A stretch of 43,832 bases of DNA from assembly GCA_016936535.1 (NCBI GenBank), contig JAFGXP010000030.1, positions 1 through 43,832 on the forward strand. Reading direction: 5' to 3'. A program made the position numbers and the translations under genes. This document shows, piece by piece, positions 33,597 to 42,802 of this stretch (position 1 is the first letter of the stretch; each line of letters opens with the position of its first letter). Under the pieces are notes generated by a model. It saw only the letters and a list, made by a program, of their open reading frames with translations. It did not search any database and was not told the origin of the DNA. The DNA is from Thiotrichales bacterium. GTDB taxonomy: Bacteria; Pseudomonadota; Gammaproteobacteria; Thiomicrospirales; Thiomicrospiraceae.

Positions 33597-34937
33597 ATGC
33601 AAAACTCTACACATGACGACAAAGGCCAAAATGGCTTTTCACGTAGGGACTTTTTGCTCGGTGCAGCGGCGTCTTTCGCCTATTTTGCCGGGATGGAACG
33701 TGCGATTGCCGCATCAGGGAACGATACGCCAGTCAAAATTGTTATTGTTGGCAGCGGTTCAGCGGGTATCAGTATTGCCAACCGTTTGGCAGATGCGTTA
33801 CCGAATGGTCAGATTGTCATTATTGATAAGCGCGAGCCACACTACTACTGGCCAGGTTTAACCCTAGTGGCAACCGGTGTCTGGCCAAAAGCCGATGTCT
33901 TGCCAGGCAGTAATGAATCCTTTTTGCCAAAAGGGAAAAACATTTCGTTTATGAAAACGCTGGTCAGCGCGTTTGAGCCTGAGAAGAAGCAACTGCAAAC
34001 GGAAGACGGGCAAACCGTAAGCTACGATTACTTGGTGGTCGCAACCGGCATTGAATATAACTATGAAGCGATTGATGGTATGGATATTGAACGCATCGGT
34101 CAGAAGGGTTTGACCAGCGTTTACCATAGCCCAGATAAAGCTGAAGCCTCTTGGGGTGCAATTCGCGATTTCTCGGAAAAGGGCGGCAACGGTATTTTCA
34201 CCTTACCGGCAACGCCGATTCGTTGTGCCGGCGCACCACTGAAAATGACCTTCTTAACGCTTGATCGTTTAAAGCAGAACGGCGGGTTTGATAAGGGACA
34301 GATGAATTTCTATTCTGCTACGGGCGGGGTTTTTGGCTTGCCTTGGTTCAACCAGTTTGTGCTGGATCGCTTTGCTGAAAATAAAATGGACGTTAAATTA
34401 AAGACGCCGTTGAAAGCGGTGGACATTGATGCCCAGAAAGCGACTTTTGGTTCTGCAGAAGGCGAAAGCTTCACAGTAGAGTACGATTTGCTGCATGTGG
34501 TTCCACCAATGCGAGCGCCTAAGGTAGTGCGTGAATCGGATTTGGCTTGGAAAGAAGGCGGTTTTGCCGGCTGGTTAGCCGTTGATAAAAATACCTTGCA
34601 GCACAATAGCTATCCGGAAGTCTTTGGTTGCGGCGATGTTAATGGAACGCCTTTAGGCAAAACGGCGGCCACCGTTAAGATGTCAGTACCCATTGTGGTC
34701 AGTAATCTGTTGTCGGTCATTAATGGTAAAGAGCCGGAAGCGAGCTTCAATGGTTACACCTCTTGCCCTCTGATTACCCAGATTGGTTCTGCGATGTTGA
34801 TTGAATTTGACTACGAAAAAAATCTCGTTCCGACCTATCCTTTTATCGACCCTCAACAGGAATCTTGGTTCGCTTGGATTATGAAAGAGCAGCTGCTTAA
34901 GCCGGCTTATTTGAAAATGTTGGAAGGTAAGGTTTAA
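33597..34937 (+). CDS. Tat-exported SQR-like FAD-dependent oxidoreductase
   Basis: 446 residues. A twin-arginine signal SRRDFLLGAAASFAYFAG (Arg16-Arg17) precedes an FAD Rossmann loop IVIVGSGSAGISIANRLAD (about 48-66), then YDYLVVATGIEYNYEAI, TPIRCAGAPLKMTFLTLD, NFYSATGGVFGLPWFNQFV, VFGCGDVNGTPLGKTAATV and YTSCPLITQIGSAMLIEFDY. These resemble type II-like sulfide:quinone oxidoreductases, which oxidise sulfide to polysulfide and reduce quinone; the cysteine in RCAGAP is a redox candidate. The Tat signal predicts a periplasmic, membrane-associated enzyme. A small membrane protein follows 10 nt later. Confidence 0.82.
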   Translation: MQNSTHDDKGQNGFSRRDFLLGAAASFAYFAGMERAIAASGNDTPVKIVIVGSGSAGISIANRLADALPNGQIVIIDKREPHYYWPGLTLVATGVWPKADVLPGSNESFLPKGKNISFMKTLVSAFEPEKKQLQTEDGQTVSYDYLVVATGIEYNYEAIDGMDIERIGQKGLTSVYHSPDKAEASWGAIRDFSEKGGNGIFTLPATPIRCAGAPLKMTFLTLDRLKQNGGFDKGQMNFYSATGGVFGLPWFNQFVLDRFAENKMDVKLKTPLKAVDIDAQKATFGSAEGESFTVEYDLLHVVPPMRAPKVVRESDLAWKEGGFAGWLAVDKNTLQHNSYPEVFGCGDVNGTPLGKTAATVKMSVPIVVSNLLSVINGKEPEASFNGYTSCPLITQIGSAMLIEFDYEKNLVPTYPFIDPQQESWFAWIMKEQLLKPAYLKMLEGKV

Positions 34938-34947
34938 GGAGAAACCC

Positions 34948-35283
34948 ATGCAAGGATTTAATTTAGGTTTGCAAATTATGATCGGGTTTTTGCAACAAAA
35001 CCTGATGTTGGTCTCGGCGATTGCGGTCGCTTTGGTGGTCTTATACGGATTGTTATTGGTGAAAAAACTGGGCTTTACCAAGGGCGCCATTAAAAATACC
35101 GTCTTAGCCGGAATTGCGGCTTGGGTATTGTTTATTTTCACCTTACCCAGCATGACCATGTCTTCTTTGGCACAAGTCGAATACATTACGGATTGGGTAA
35201 TGTTATCGGTGATGTCACTTGGCTATGCGGGCGTGGTTGCCGTTTTGTTGTACCCATTGTTTCGCATGAAGCAAGCCGCCTAA
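34948..35283 (+). CDS. Small three-helix membrane protein, partner of the SQR-like enzyme
   Basis: 111 residues with three predicted membrane helices: about 18-40 (MLVSAIAVALVVLYGLLLV), 50-68 (VLAGIAAWVLFIFTLP) and 82-105 (VMLSVMSLGYAGVVAVLLYP). It is co-transcribed with the SQR-like gene (10-nt gap, SD AAGGAG, common terminator), so it may anchor that protein or pass electrons to quinone. I do not recognise a named family with confidence. Confidence 0.75.
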   Translation: MQGFNLGLQIMIGFLQQNLMLVSAIAVALVVLYGLLLVKKLGFTKGAIKNTVLAGIAAWVLFIFTLPSMTMSSLAQVEYITDWVMLSVMSLGYAGVVAVLLYPLFRMKQAA

Positions 35284-35312
35284 ACGCCAACGGCGATTTA
35301 GATTGCGTGTGC

Positions 35313-35339
35313 AAAAACCCCCAAATTGGGGGTTTTTTT
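35313..35339. terminator. Bidirectional terminator between the two sulfide-oxidation loci
   Basis: AAAAACCCCC - aaatt - GGGGGTTTTT plus further T. Confidence 0.9.
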
Positions 35340-35366
35340 ATGTTGAGAAGATTTGGTGAATTGGAA

Positions 35367-36677
35367 TTAGCTGTGCCAAATGTCTTTAACAATGGATTTG
35401 TACCAACCACGAGCGTACTCCGCTTCGAGCTTGCGTTCGCTCAAGGGTGCGCCTTTGGTGCTCACGCCACCAGAGCCGGGGATTTCGCTTAAGCGACCGT
35501 CTTGATTCTGATAGACCCCAACAATACTGATACCGTAGTCAGCGCCGACCAAACTGTAACAGGTGTTCACATTGCGTGTAGGCGGCATGGGCAGCTGATT
35601 CAGACTGGAGACAATGGCTGCAGCGCACATTTTGCCTTGGCTGGAAGCGGAGTGGCCAGATTTTGGCATGGTGCCCGCATTTGAGGCATCCCCAACCACA
35701 TAGACATTAGAATGAATTTTCGATTCAAAGGTGTCTTGATCCACCGGACACCAACCGGACTCATCCGTTAAACCGGCAGTAAACGCAATTTTTCCGGCTT
35801 TTTGCGGCGGAATAATGTTGATAACATCGGCTTGAATGGTGTCAAAGTCGCTGAAGACCGTTTTACTGGCAACATCAATTTTGGTAACGGTTGCGCCATC
35901 TTGCGAACCGTACCATTCAATCATTTGGCCATAAAGATCTTGCCAACCTTCAGCAAATAGAGCTTGTTTCGAGAATTTATCCTTGGGATCTAAAATCATA
36001 ATACTGGCGGTAGGATTATGTTTTTTGAAATATTCGGCAATCATCGAAACGCGTTCGTAGGGGCCAGGTGCACAGCGGTAAGGATTCGGGGGGGCGACCA
36101 TGAGAAAGCGACCACCTTGTGGCATCGCTTGGATTTGTTTGGCGAGCAGTTCGGTTTGCGGGCCGGCCTGCCAAGCGTGTGGAAAGAGGTTGGCCACTTC
36201 GGCTGAATAACCTTCAATTGCTTCGTATTTAAAATCAATACCAGGGCTAACGACCAAACGGTCGTAACTGAGTTGACGTCCATCTTCTAAGCTAACCGTT
36301 TGTTTTTGTGGATTAATAGCGGTCGCCAATTGATGAATGACCGCAACACCATGTTGGGTTTTTAGGGTTTCGTAGTCATGGGTTAGGGTTTGCACATCAA
36401 TAAGCCCTGCCAAATACCAGTTTGAAGCGGGACAAGTCATATAAGTGGTTTTGGGTTCAATAAGGGTGACATTGACTTCAGGGTCAAAACGCTTCACGTA
36501 TTTGGCAACTGTTGCCCCCGCAAAGCCGCCACCAATAATCAGAACTGTTTTGCCTTTTGCGTTTGCCCCATCGGCTTTAAGCGTCTCTTTTGAACAGGCG
36601 CTAAGACCGATTGTTCCCAAGCTAATACCGGCGGTGGCCAGTGCTTTAAAAAGGGTACGACGTTGTAAAGTTTGCAT
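35367..36677 (-). CDS. fccB: Flavocytochrome c sulfide dehydrogenase, flavoprotein subunit
   Basis: 436 residues. The N-terminus has twin Arg (QRRTLFKALATAGISLG) and a possible lipobox LSAC (Cys28), so it is a Tat protein that may be lipid-anchored. The FAD loop is TVLIIGGGFAGATVAKYV. Cys82 in YMTCPASN is in the place of the FAD-linked Cys; YRCAPGPYERV and GWCPVDQDTF carry the probable redox pair; CYSLVGADYGISIVGVY belongs to the FCSD C-terminal domain. It oxidises sulfide in the periplasm and passes electrons to FccA. It is the second gene of fccAB. Confidence 0.92.
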   Translation of the reverse strand: MQTLQRRTLFKALATAGISLGTIGLSACSKETLKADGANAKGKTVLIIGGGFAGATVAKYVKRFDPEVNVTLIEPKTTYMTCPASNWYLAGLIDVQTLTHDYETLKTQHGVAVIHQLATAINPQKQTVSLEDGRQLSYDRLVVSPGIDFKYEAIEGYSAEVANLFPHAWQAGPQTELLAKQIQAMPQGGRFLMVAPPNPYRCAPGPYERVSMIAEYFKKHNPTASIMILDPKDKFSKQALFAEGWQDLYGQMIEWYGSQDGATVTKIDVASKTVFSDFDTIQADVINIIPPQKAGKIAFTAGLTDESGWCPVDQDTFESKIHSNVYVVGDASNAGTMPKSGHSASSQGKMCAAAIVSSLNQLPMPPTRNVNTCYSLVGADYGISIVGVYQNQDGRLSEIPGSGGVSTKGAPLSERKLEAEYARGWYKSIVKDIWHS

Positions 36678-36689
36678 TCTTGTTTCTCC

Positions 36690-37013
36690 TTAAGGCTTGA
36701 GGGTTGCTAGATAGTCGGCAATCGCCTCAATCTCTTGATCGGAGTAGCCTTTAGCATGACGTCCCATAATCGTGCCAGAGCGTTTGCCTGATTTGAAATC
36801 TTTAAGTTGTTCTACCATTAAATCGCGAGGGTAACCCGCCAATGGGGGAATGGCTCCGCCGCTGTATTGACCATTGGGGCCGTGACATAAAAAACAAGTG
36901 GTGGCAAACATTTCGCCCATACTAATTGGCTGCGGGCTTTGCGCGTAGCTCATGCTGCTTAAGGTACAAACAAAAAGCCCGCCGAGTAGTTTTTGGAAAA
37001 CGGGTGATAACAT
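36690..37013 (-). CDS. fccA: Flavocytochrome c sulfide dehydrogenase, monoheme cytochrome subunit
   Basis: 107 residues. A Sec signal peptide (LLGGLFVCTLSSMSYA|QS) is followed by one c-type heme site, Cys40-x-x-Cys43-His44 (CFLCHGPNG), and a probable Met ligand in GTIMGRHAKGYS. The family in Allochromatium has two hemes; this is the shorter monoheme type. It takes electrons from FccB in the periplasm. fccB begins 12 nt downstream. Confidence 0.9.
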   Translation of the reverse strand: MLSPVFQKLLGGLFVCTLSSMSYAQSPQPISMGEMFATTCFLCHGPNGQYSGGAIPPLAGYPRDLMVEQLKDFKSGKRSGTIMGRHAKGYSDQEIEAIADYLATLKP

Positions 37014-37492
37014 GATTTTTCCTCGGTTTTGATCGGTAATGAGTAAAGATATCGGGATGTTTAGGTCACAAACACCCTGCTTAGTGCTGATTCATCAGGT
37101 AAGTGCAGAACCGTTACCCTTAAAGGTGCAGCGTATTCTGCAAAGATTTATTGATGGGGTAATCATAGTTTTTTATGAATTGTGATAACTTTTTGTTATA
37201 TAAGACTTAATTAATTTTTAGGTAGAGTTTTTAACCGCTATCAGTGAGATTTTTGGTTTATTTAATGACTTAAAAGTTATTTATATAAATAACTCTTATC
37301 TATAGATAATATATTTGTATCATTGAAAGTGTGTGAATTTCAGAGGGGAGAGTTCTTCTGTTTGCTCAGCGCTATTTTTTCCAAGCGAATTTTTTAGGTT
37401 GTGTGCCTCGCCTTCAGACTTGTTTAAATTTATTCTGTGCCTTCAAGATTCCCAAGTTTGGGGTCGCTCTTTTTTCAATAGTCGGAGTTCGT
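37014..37492. other. AT-rich intergenic region between fccA and nfsB with stacked palindromes
   Basis: 479 nt without a gene. It contains ATAAC-ttttt-GTTAT (37185-37199), the perfect 20-bp palindrome AGTTATTTATATAAATAACT (37275-37294) and the 14-bp palindrome TTATCTATAGATAA (37296-37309). Divergent promoters must lie here. Confidence 0.6.
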
Positions 37493-38185
37493 ATGCTAAA
37501 GATTGCACAAATCGCTCAACAACGTTATGCCTGTAAAAAATTTGATCCAGAACGCCGCTTATCGCCTGAAACGCTCGCTAGCCTTTTGAGTTTATTGCGC
37601 TTTAGTCCTTCCAGTGTAAATTGCCAGCCTTGGCACTTTGTCTTAGCGCAAAGTTTGGCCGGCAAAGCGCCTTTTATTGATGCCGCGCAGGGGATTTATC
37701 AGGCCAATTTGAATAAAATTGCCGATTGCAGTCTAGCGGTTCTATTCTGTGTTAAAACCACGCTTGAGGATGCTTATGTTCAGCAGCTTTTGGATCAAGA
37801 AGCGGTGGATGGACGTTTGGCGGACAGCGCTGCCCGCGAGGCTGCTCTTAAGGTCCGGCAGTTTTATATTGGTCAGCATCAGCAGAATCAGGATTTAGCT
37901 TGCTGGATGGAGAAGCAGGTGTACTTAAATCTTGGCGCTTTCTTATTGGGGGTGGCCGCGATGGGTTTGGATGCCGTACCGATCGAAGGGGTGGATGTTG
38001 CGTCTTTAGATCAACGTTTGAAATTGCCGCAACAGGGCTACCGTGCCTTAGCCATGGTGGCTGTTGGTTATGCCGCTACAGACGATTTTAATGCGCAATT
38101 GCCAAAATCCCGTTGGCCGCAAGAGCGACTGTTTCAGTTTCTGGATCCGGACGAAATGAAAGACTTAAGCGCGCAAGAGATTTAA
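37493..38185 (+). CDS. nfsB: Oxygen-insensitive NAD(P)H nitroreductase (NfsB-like)
   Basis: 230 residues (E. coli NfsB 217) and similar along its length: AQQRYACKKFDPERRLSPE, RFSPSSVNCQPWHFVLAQS, MEKQVYLNLGAFLLGVAAMGLDAVPIEGVD and DFNAQLPKSRWPQE. It is an FMN enzyme that reduces nitroaromatics, quinones or flavins with NAD(P)H. ATG 37493 has GGAG 5 nt upstream; an upstream-extended reading is unlikely. Confidence 0.92.
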   Translation: MLKIAQIAQQRYACKKFDPERRLSPETLASLLSLLRFSPSSVNCQPWHFVLAQSLAGKAPFIDAAQGIYQANLNKIADCSLAVLFCVKTTLEDAYVQQLLDQEAVDGRLADSAAREAALKVRQFYIGQHQQNQDLACWMEKQVYLNLGAFLLGVAAMGLDAVPIEGVDVASLDQRLKLPQQGYRALAMVAVGYAATDDFNAQLPKSRWPQERLFQFLDPDEMKDLSAQEI

Positions 38186-38285
38186 CCGCAGTGGTCTGAC
38201 AGCCTATGTATAATGAGCCAAGTTTGTTAGGCAGCGAAACAGTTTGATCTACTCCAAAATCGTTGCCGGCCAGGTTGAATAAAAG

Positions 38286-38930
38286 ATGAGTAAAGCGATG
38301 AGGGCAAGAATTTTTTCGATAGCAAATCAAAAGGGCGGCACAGGGAAAACCACCTTGAGCATGAATTTTGCCGCAGGCTTGGCTAAGCGTGGAAAAACCC
38401 TATTGATTGATGCAGACCCACAGGGTTCGGCCAGCCAGTGGTCAAGTTTGTCACCGGATCATAAACCTTTTCCGGTGTCGGTGATTTCGGTCGGTGCAAA
38501 TATTGGAAGAGAGGCGGAACGTTTTGCCCAAGATTATGAATTTTTGGTCATAGACTGTCCACCAACCTTGGAAACGGGCGTGATGCAATCCGCATTTAAA
38601 GTATCGGATACTTTGTTAATTCCGGTTTTGCCCTCGCCTATTGACCTTTGGGCCAGTATCCGAATTGTTGAAGCGATTGATCAAGCCAAGCTGCTTAACA
38701 AGCGGCTTAAACCTTATATTGTCGTGAATCAATTAGAACCGAAAAGTGCCCTCTCTAAATCGATGCAGGAAGCCCTGGCCGAGTTTCATATCCCTGCATT
38801 GCAAGGCGGCGTGCGTCGTCGTGCGATTTATCGTAATGCGGCGATGGACGGTGCCAGTGTGTATTGTGTTGGCAAGCGCGGTGAGACCGCAGCCCAAGAA
38901 ATTGAACAACTGATTGAGGAATTATTATGA
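38286..38930 (+). CDS. ParA/MinD-family ATPase (orphan, cargo-positioning type)
   Basis: 214 residues. The deviant Walker A is ANQKGGTGKTTLSMNFAAGLA (Lys16 and Lys21), Walker A' DADPQGSASQWSS, and Walker B FLVIDCPP. It has no N-terminal DNA-binding extension, as in small ParA proteins that place plasmids, carboxysomes or chemotaxis arrays on the nucleoid. The next gene overlaps by 4 nt (ATGA) and is a small charged protein, a likely partner. The start may be ATG 38286 or 38298. Confidence 0.88.
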   Translation: MSKAMRARIFSIANQKGGTGKTTLSMNFAAGLAKRGKTLLIDADPQGSASQWSSLSPDHKPFPVSVISVGANIGREAERFAQDYEFLVIDCPPTLETGVMQSAFKVSDTLLIPVLPSPIDLWASIRIVEAIDQAKLLNKRLKPYIVVNQLEPKSALSKSMQEALAEFHIPALQGGVRRRAIYRNAAMDGASVYCVGKRGETAAQEIEQLIEELL

Positions 38931-39148
38931 CCACCCCAAAAACCACCGGTGCAAAACTTGCTGATTCACTTCGTCGTGCAAAAGACAGCAACCTTGATAC
39001 GCCAACCGAAATTGCCGCGGTTGCCGACGTACAGCCCGCAGCCGATGTTCTTGAACAACCGGTTATCGAAGTGAAAAAAGAAGAGAAAGCAGCTGCGGTA
39101 GAAGAGAAGCCAAAGCGTTTTGCCTCACGTCGAGTTTGGCCAGATTAA
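38927..39148 (+). CDS. Small acidic/basic partner protein of the ParA-like ATPase
   Basis: 73 residues, mostly disordered: an N-terminal basic part (KLADSLRRAKDS), an Ala/Val/Glu-rich middle (KKEEKAAAVEEKPKR) and a conserved-looking end FASRRVWPD with the only tryptophan. It overlaps the ParA gene by 4 nt. The C-terminal Trp recalls McdB, the adaptor of carboxysome-positioning McdA, but the homology is not proven and no carboxysome genes are in the window. Confidence 0.75.
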   Translation: MTTPKTTGAKLADSLRRAKDSNLDTPTEIAAVADVQPAADVLEQPVIEVKKEEKAAAVEEKPKRFASRRVWPD

Positions 39149-39174
39149 TTGCGACGGTGACACTTTATTTGATG

Positions 39175-39196
39175 GGCCCGGTTTCGGGCCTTTTTT
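39175..39196 (+). terminator. Rho-independent terminator of the ParA operon
   Basis: GGCCCG - gttt - CGGGCC followed by six T. Confidence 0.9.
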
Positions 39197-39224
39197 ATGT
39201 ATGGTTTTGCGCCTGTAACGCTGC

Positions 39225-40427
39225 TTATGCTTTCGTTTTGAACTGTTGAACAAGGTGTTGAAGTTGTGCAGCATGTTCGCTGACTTGGTGACAGGCTAAT
39301 TCGGTTTGATCGGCACCTTTGGCCACTTCATGACTGACGTGATGAATTTCTTGCACACTCTGTTTTACAACGTCCGATTGTGCGGCTTGACGCTGCGCTT
39401 GAGCTTCGATTTGCCGGTTTTTTTCGCCGATGGTACTCACCGCTTCGGCAATGATGCTTAAGGCTTGTCCTGCTGAGTTGGCTTGTTCTACGCTTTTTAA
39501 TGCCTGCGACTGGCCATTTTGCATGACTTTTACCGCTTGATCGGCGACCCGCTGTAACTGATCAATAATCGCTTCAATTTTGACAGCAGATTCTTGGGTT
39601 TTTCCGGCCAATTCTCGAACCTCATCGGCAACAACCGCAAAGCCGCGTCCATGTTCGCCAGCCCGTGCGGCCTCAATGGCGGCGTTCAATGCCAAAAGAT
39701 TGGTTTGCTCAGAAATGTCTTTAATTACCGAAAGCACCGAGGTGACGTTTTGGCTGTCTTGTTTGAGATTTTCAATGACACTCGCCGTTTGCTGCACTTC
39801 GCGTGCCAGACTTTGAATGGAGGTGATGGCCTGCGCAACAATCTGATTTCCGTTTTGAGTGGCGTCTTGTGCCTGTTGAGTTGCTTGTGTGGCGGCAAGG
39901 GTATTCTGAGACATCTGTAAGGCAATATCGCGCATGGTATCTACCGACTCGGCCGCACTTTCGGTGCCTATTTTTTGCGTATTAACGCCAAGGTGGGTAT
40001 TTTGAGAAACCTGAAGCATTTCTGTTGAGGCGATATTTAATTGGTGAGTCACCTGTTGAATTTGAGTGACCATCTGTCGCAAATTTTGCGCCATTCGATT
40101 AAAGCTGTTTGCCATGTCACCGATAAAGTCTTCACTTTTAACCGTGCAATGCATTGAAATATCGTTTTGGCTGATGGCATTGGCAACTTCGCCAATTCGC
40201 ATAAGCTGGTTAAGCAAGCGGGTTTTCAGTAACCAATAGTTAAAAATACCGATCGATAAACCGGCAAGAACGCAACCAAGAATAAACCAACCGAGCATGC
40301 CCTCTTTAAAGTGAACAAAAAGACTCGCAAACACGGGAAATACCAGTCCCATAAGCAGGCCTGCGCCGGTGTAGGTAAGAAACATATTGCGCAAGATGCT
40401 GGGGCGGCTGAAGTCAAACGAAATCAT
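39225..40427 (-). CDS. Methyl-accepting chemotaxis protein without periplasmic sensor domain
   Basis: 400 residues. Two membrane helices near the start (about 15-36 and 45-64) are joined by a short loop, so there is no ligand-binding periplasmic domain. A HAMP-like segment ([21 protein letters not shown] ... [13 protein letters not shown]) leads to the coiled-coil signalling domain, whose tip is [35 protein letters not shown]. It signals to CheA/CheW; the input may be redox, pH or another membrane-borne cue. Confidence 0.93.
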   Translation of the reverse strand: MISFDFSRPSILRNMFLTYTGAGLLMGLVFPVFASLFVHFKEGMLGWFILGCVLAGLSIGIFNYWLLKTRLLNQLMRIGEVANAISQNDISMHCTVKSEDFIGDMANSFNRMAQNLRQMVTQIQQVTHQLNIASTEMLQVSQNTHLGVNTQKIGTESAAESVDTMRDIALQMSQNTLAATQATQQAQDATQNGNQIVAQAITSIQSLAREVQQTASVIENLKQDSQNVTSVLSVIKDISEQTNLLALNAAIEAARAGEHGRGFAVVADEVRELAGKTQESAVKIEAIIDQLQRVADQAVKVMQNGQSQALKSVEQANSAGQALSIIAEAVSTIGEKNRQIEAQAQRQAAQSDVVKQSVQEIHHVSHEVAKGADQTELACHQVSEHAAQLQHLVQQFKTKA

Positions 40428-40831
40428 GATGTATCCTTTTAATCAAAGGGTGTGTTTCCTTAGCGGGTTTAAGGGGGTGACGGTAGTCACTCTTGGGATT
40501 ACTTCGTTATAACGGACTCTCAGACCGAGTCTTATAAAATGAATTGGCAACCGCCGTATGGTCTTTGAATTTTCCGCTCTTAAAAAGTTGACTGTATTGG
40601 CGCGCCAATGCGTCTTAGGTGTTTTAAATTGTTTTAAATTTTTTTAAGCAGATTTTACGCCAAGATGCTCGCAGAGCCTCCAGTAAAAATGACTGACGTC
40701 AGATCCTTAATTAGCATTTGCCAATTAATAGGCGCTGTGATAGCGTGGCCGCGTAATTTTACCGTGATTTTGGCCAATGCAAAATCGGCTTTTTGCAGCT
40801 GTGTCAAAGTAGGAATTGGAAAAGGAAATCT
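40428..40831. other. Intergenic region between the chemoreceptor and a secreted-protein gene
   Basis: 404 nt, no gene. It contains palindromes CGTTATAACG (40505-40514) and CTGACGTCAG (40693-40702) and an inverted repeat GACTC / GAGTC (40515-40531). Confidence 0.5.
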
Positions 40832-41413
40832 ATGAAATTTTTGTTAAAACCGCTTTTTCTGGCACTGTCTTTGACGGCATTTAGCTTGAATGTCCAAGCG
40901 CAACCCCAAATGCAATTAAGTGCTGAACAGCAACAGATGCTGATGCAGTTACAACAGGTCCAGGCTGGTTTTTTGCAGTCGCAACAAGAGTTGCAAGCGT
41001 TTCAGGGCGAGGCAATTGAGTCTTCTTCGGATTTGCAGAAAATGCGCGATGACTTGCGCAATAAAATGACGCAAAAAATGAATGTTGATGGCTACAATGC
41101 GGAGGCAGAAATTGCCAAGCTGAATGAGGTTATTCAAGCTTATGAAAAAACCGGCGCAGAACCCAGCACGGATGTAATTGCCGATTTTCAACAGCGCCAG
41201 CAGCGTTTGCAACAGAAGCAAGCTCAGGTCATTCAAGATCCTGAAATTCAGACTTTGGCGCAAACCTTTGAAACCGCTGTTATGAAAGTCGTCAAGCAAA
41301 AACACCCAGAGAGCACAGAGTTGTTAAAGCGAATTGATGAGCAAGGGGAAAACCTACAACAACTTCGCAAGCAGGTTCAGGCCAGTATGGCAGCAGGAGC
41401 GAGTGCACCTTAA
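40832..41413 (+). CDS. Secreted Gln-rich coiled-coil protein
   Basis: 193 residues. Sec signal MKFLLKPLFLALSLTAFSLNVQAQ with cleavage after AQA. The mature part is almost all helix: repeated Gln/Leu/Met heptads (LSAEQQQMLMQLQQVQAG, DFQQRQQRLQQKQAQVI) suggest a periplasmic coiled coil, a chaperone-like or scaffold role. I do not recognise a family. SD AAAGGAA precedes ATG 40832. Confidence 0.75.
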   Translation: MKFLLKPLFLALSLTAFSLNVQAQPQMQLSAEQQQMLMQLQQVQAGFLQSQQELQAFQGEAIESSSDLQKMRDDLRNKMTQKMNVDGYNAEAEIAKLNEVIQAYEKTGAEPSTDVIADFQQRQQRLQQKQAQVIQDPEIQTLAQTFETAVMKVVKQKHPESTELLKRIDEQGENLQQLRKQVQASMAAGASAP

Positions 41414-41456
41414 TTCTTTTGCGAAGGCGTTTTAAGACTAAGACGGCCTAGATGAT

Positions 41457-41486
41457 AAAAAAACCGCAGAATTTTGCGGTTTTTTT
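41457..41486. terminator. Bidirectional terminator
   Basis: AAACCGCA - gaattt - TGCGGTTT, between convergent genes. Confidence 0.85.
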
Positions 41487-41529
41487 ATGGGAGGATCTTT
41501 TAGTAAAAAGAACCTTGCGGAGTAATTGT

Positions 41530-42276
41530 TTATTTGCGCTTAAGGTCTTCGGCGAGACGTTTACGCTCTTCCATCCAAGCACGTTGTTCGAAATCAACAT
41601 TCATACAGTCGTAGCAATGTTGTTTAAAAATGCCGATCTTGGCCAAGAGCCAATGCATTTTGCATCCAAGACAAAACCCAAAAACCGCTTCCAGCCACAT
41701 TAATAAAAAGCAGACCCAGACAAAAAAGGGAATGTAATAGGGCATCCAGTTGCTATCGGTAGGCAGTAGCTGGGTGTTAAATAAGCCGTTAAGAGCCCGA
41801 GCAAAACTGTCAGGGTTAAAAAAGAGTAAGCAGGCGGTAATCAAGGATGCACCGATGATCCAAGCGAAACGTTTCGGTTTAAGTGGTTCCCATTTTGGCG
41901 GTTTGTTGCGGGTAAGAAAGGTTGCGAGATGAATGGAAGGGGAAAGGTAGGCCGTTCTGACAAACATACCGCTGATCATCTCAAACAAGCCGTAGAACAA
42001 GACCATGGTGGGGACACTGTATTCAAAGAGCGTACGGGAAGCTTGTACATTATAAATAATTTGCCAGTCTTGCGTCATGTCGAAAGTTTCTTCCACGAGT
42101 GTGTTTGGCAAAACGGTCCAAGTGGGCGCTAAAACAGTGGTTAGCAAAACGGTCACCATGTAGATTGGAATCAGCAGCAGAAGGCCTGCTCGCATTTGTA
42201 CGGCATGCTTGTTAATAAACACGACCTCCTCGTTTTTATCTCTAAACCATAAGGTGTGAAAATGATACTTCAACAC
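41530..42276 (-). CDS. DUF4395-related integral membrane protein
   Basis: About 248 residues with roughly four membrane helices (AGLLLLIPIYMVTVLLTT, SVPTMVLFYGLFEMISG, WIIGASLITACLLFF, IPFFVWVCFLLMWLEAV). The C-terminal helix carries GFCLGCKMHW, the signature seen in DUF4395 proteins, then CYDC. These Cys could be redox-active or bind metal; the function is unknown. The start GTG 42276 has an excellent GAGGAG 6 nt upstream; the longer reading from ATG 42318 has none. Confidence 0.72.
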   Translation of the reverse strand: MLKYHFHTLWFRDKNEEVVFINKHAVQMRAGLLLLIPIYMVTVLLTTVLAPTWTVLPNTLVEETFDMTQDWQIIYNVQASRTLFEYSVPTMVLFYGLFEMISGMFVRTAYLSPSIHLATFLTRNKPPKWEPLKPKRFAWIIGASLITACLLFFNPDSFARALNGLFNTQLLPTDSNWMPYYIPFFVWVCFLLMWLEAVFGFCLGCKMHWLLAKIGIFKQHCYDCMNVDFEQRAWMEERKRLAEDLKRK

Positions 42277-42802
42277 AGGTTTCTCCTCATTAAGCGGTAA
42301 AAATCGGAAGATTTGCATCGGATTTTAAGTGGAATTGGTGGCAAATCTTCCATGTTCCTAACAGCTGTTAGCTTAAGCCTATTTCACGAAGTTTCAAGCC
42401 ATCTAGACTTAGAATCTTTTTTGGTAGTTATAGAAATAAATAATTAGAATCTGCTGATATCTACTTATTTTTGTCATTGTGTGGAAGAAATGGGTTGGCC
42501 TAACGTCAGTAAAGAGCTTTGGTTTTTGCCAATTTTAAAAAATTTTACGTTTTCACTGATGCCAATCGCTCGGCGTTTTGCAGCGCGCGACCTTACTTCT
42601 TGAAGTCTCCTCGCGGGAAAATGCGTCTAATATACGTCAGTTTTTTGGGGCAAGGATGCACCTATTAGAGTCAGTCGTGGATAAATAATCTGTTTAATAA
42701 AGCCAATTCGTATCTTAAGTGTCCGTTATAAAGGGGTTTTATTGATTACGGCACTTAGCATGCTTTGAGTAAGTGGATTCTTTTTCTCTGTCAGTGTTTT
42801 GC
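42277..42802. other. Intergenic region with a 14-bp palindrome
   Basis: 526 nt without a supported gene. CTAACAGCTGTTAG (42358-42371) is a perfect palindrome about 80 nt upstream of the DUF4395-related gene; it could be an operator. Nothing else clear was seen. Confidence 0.5.
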
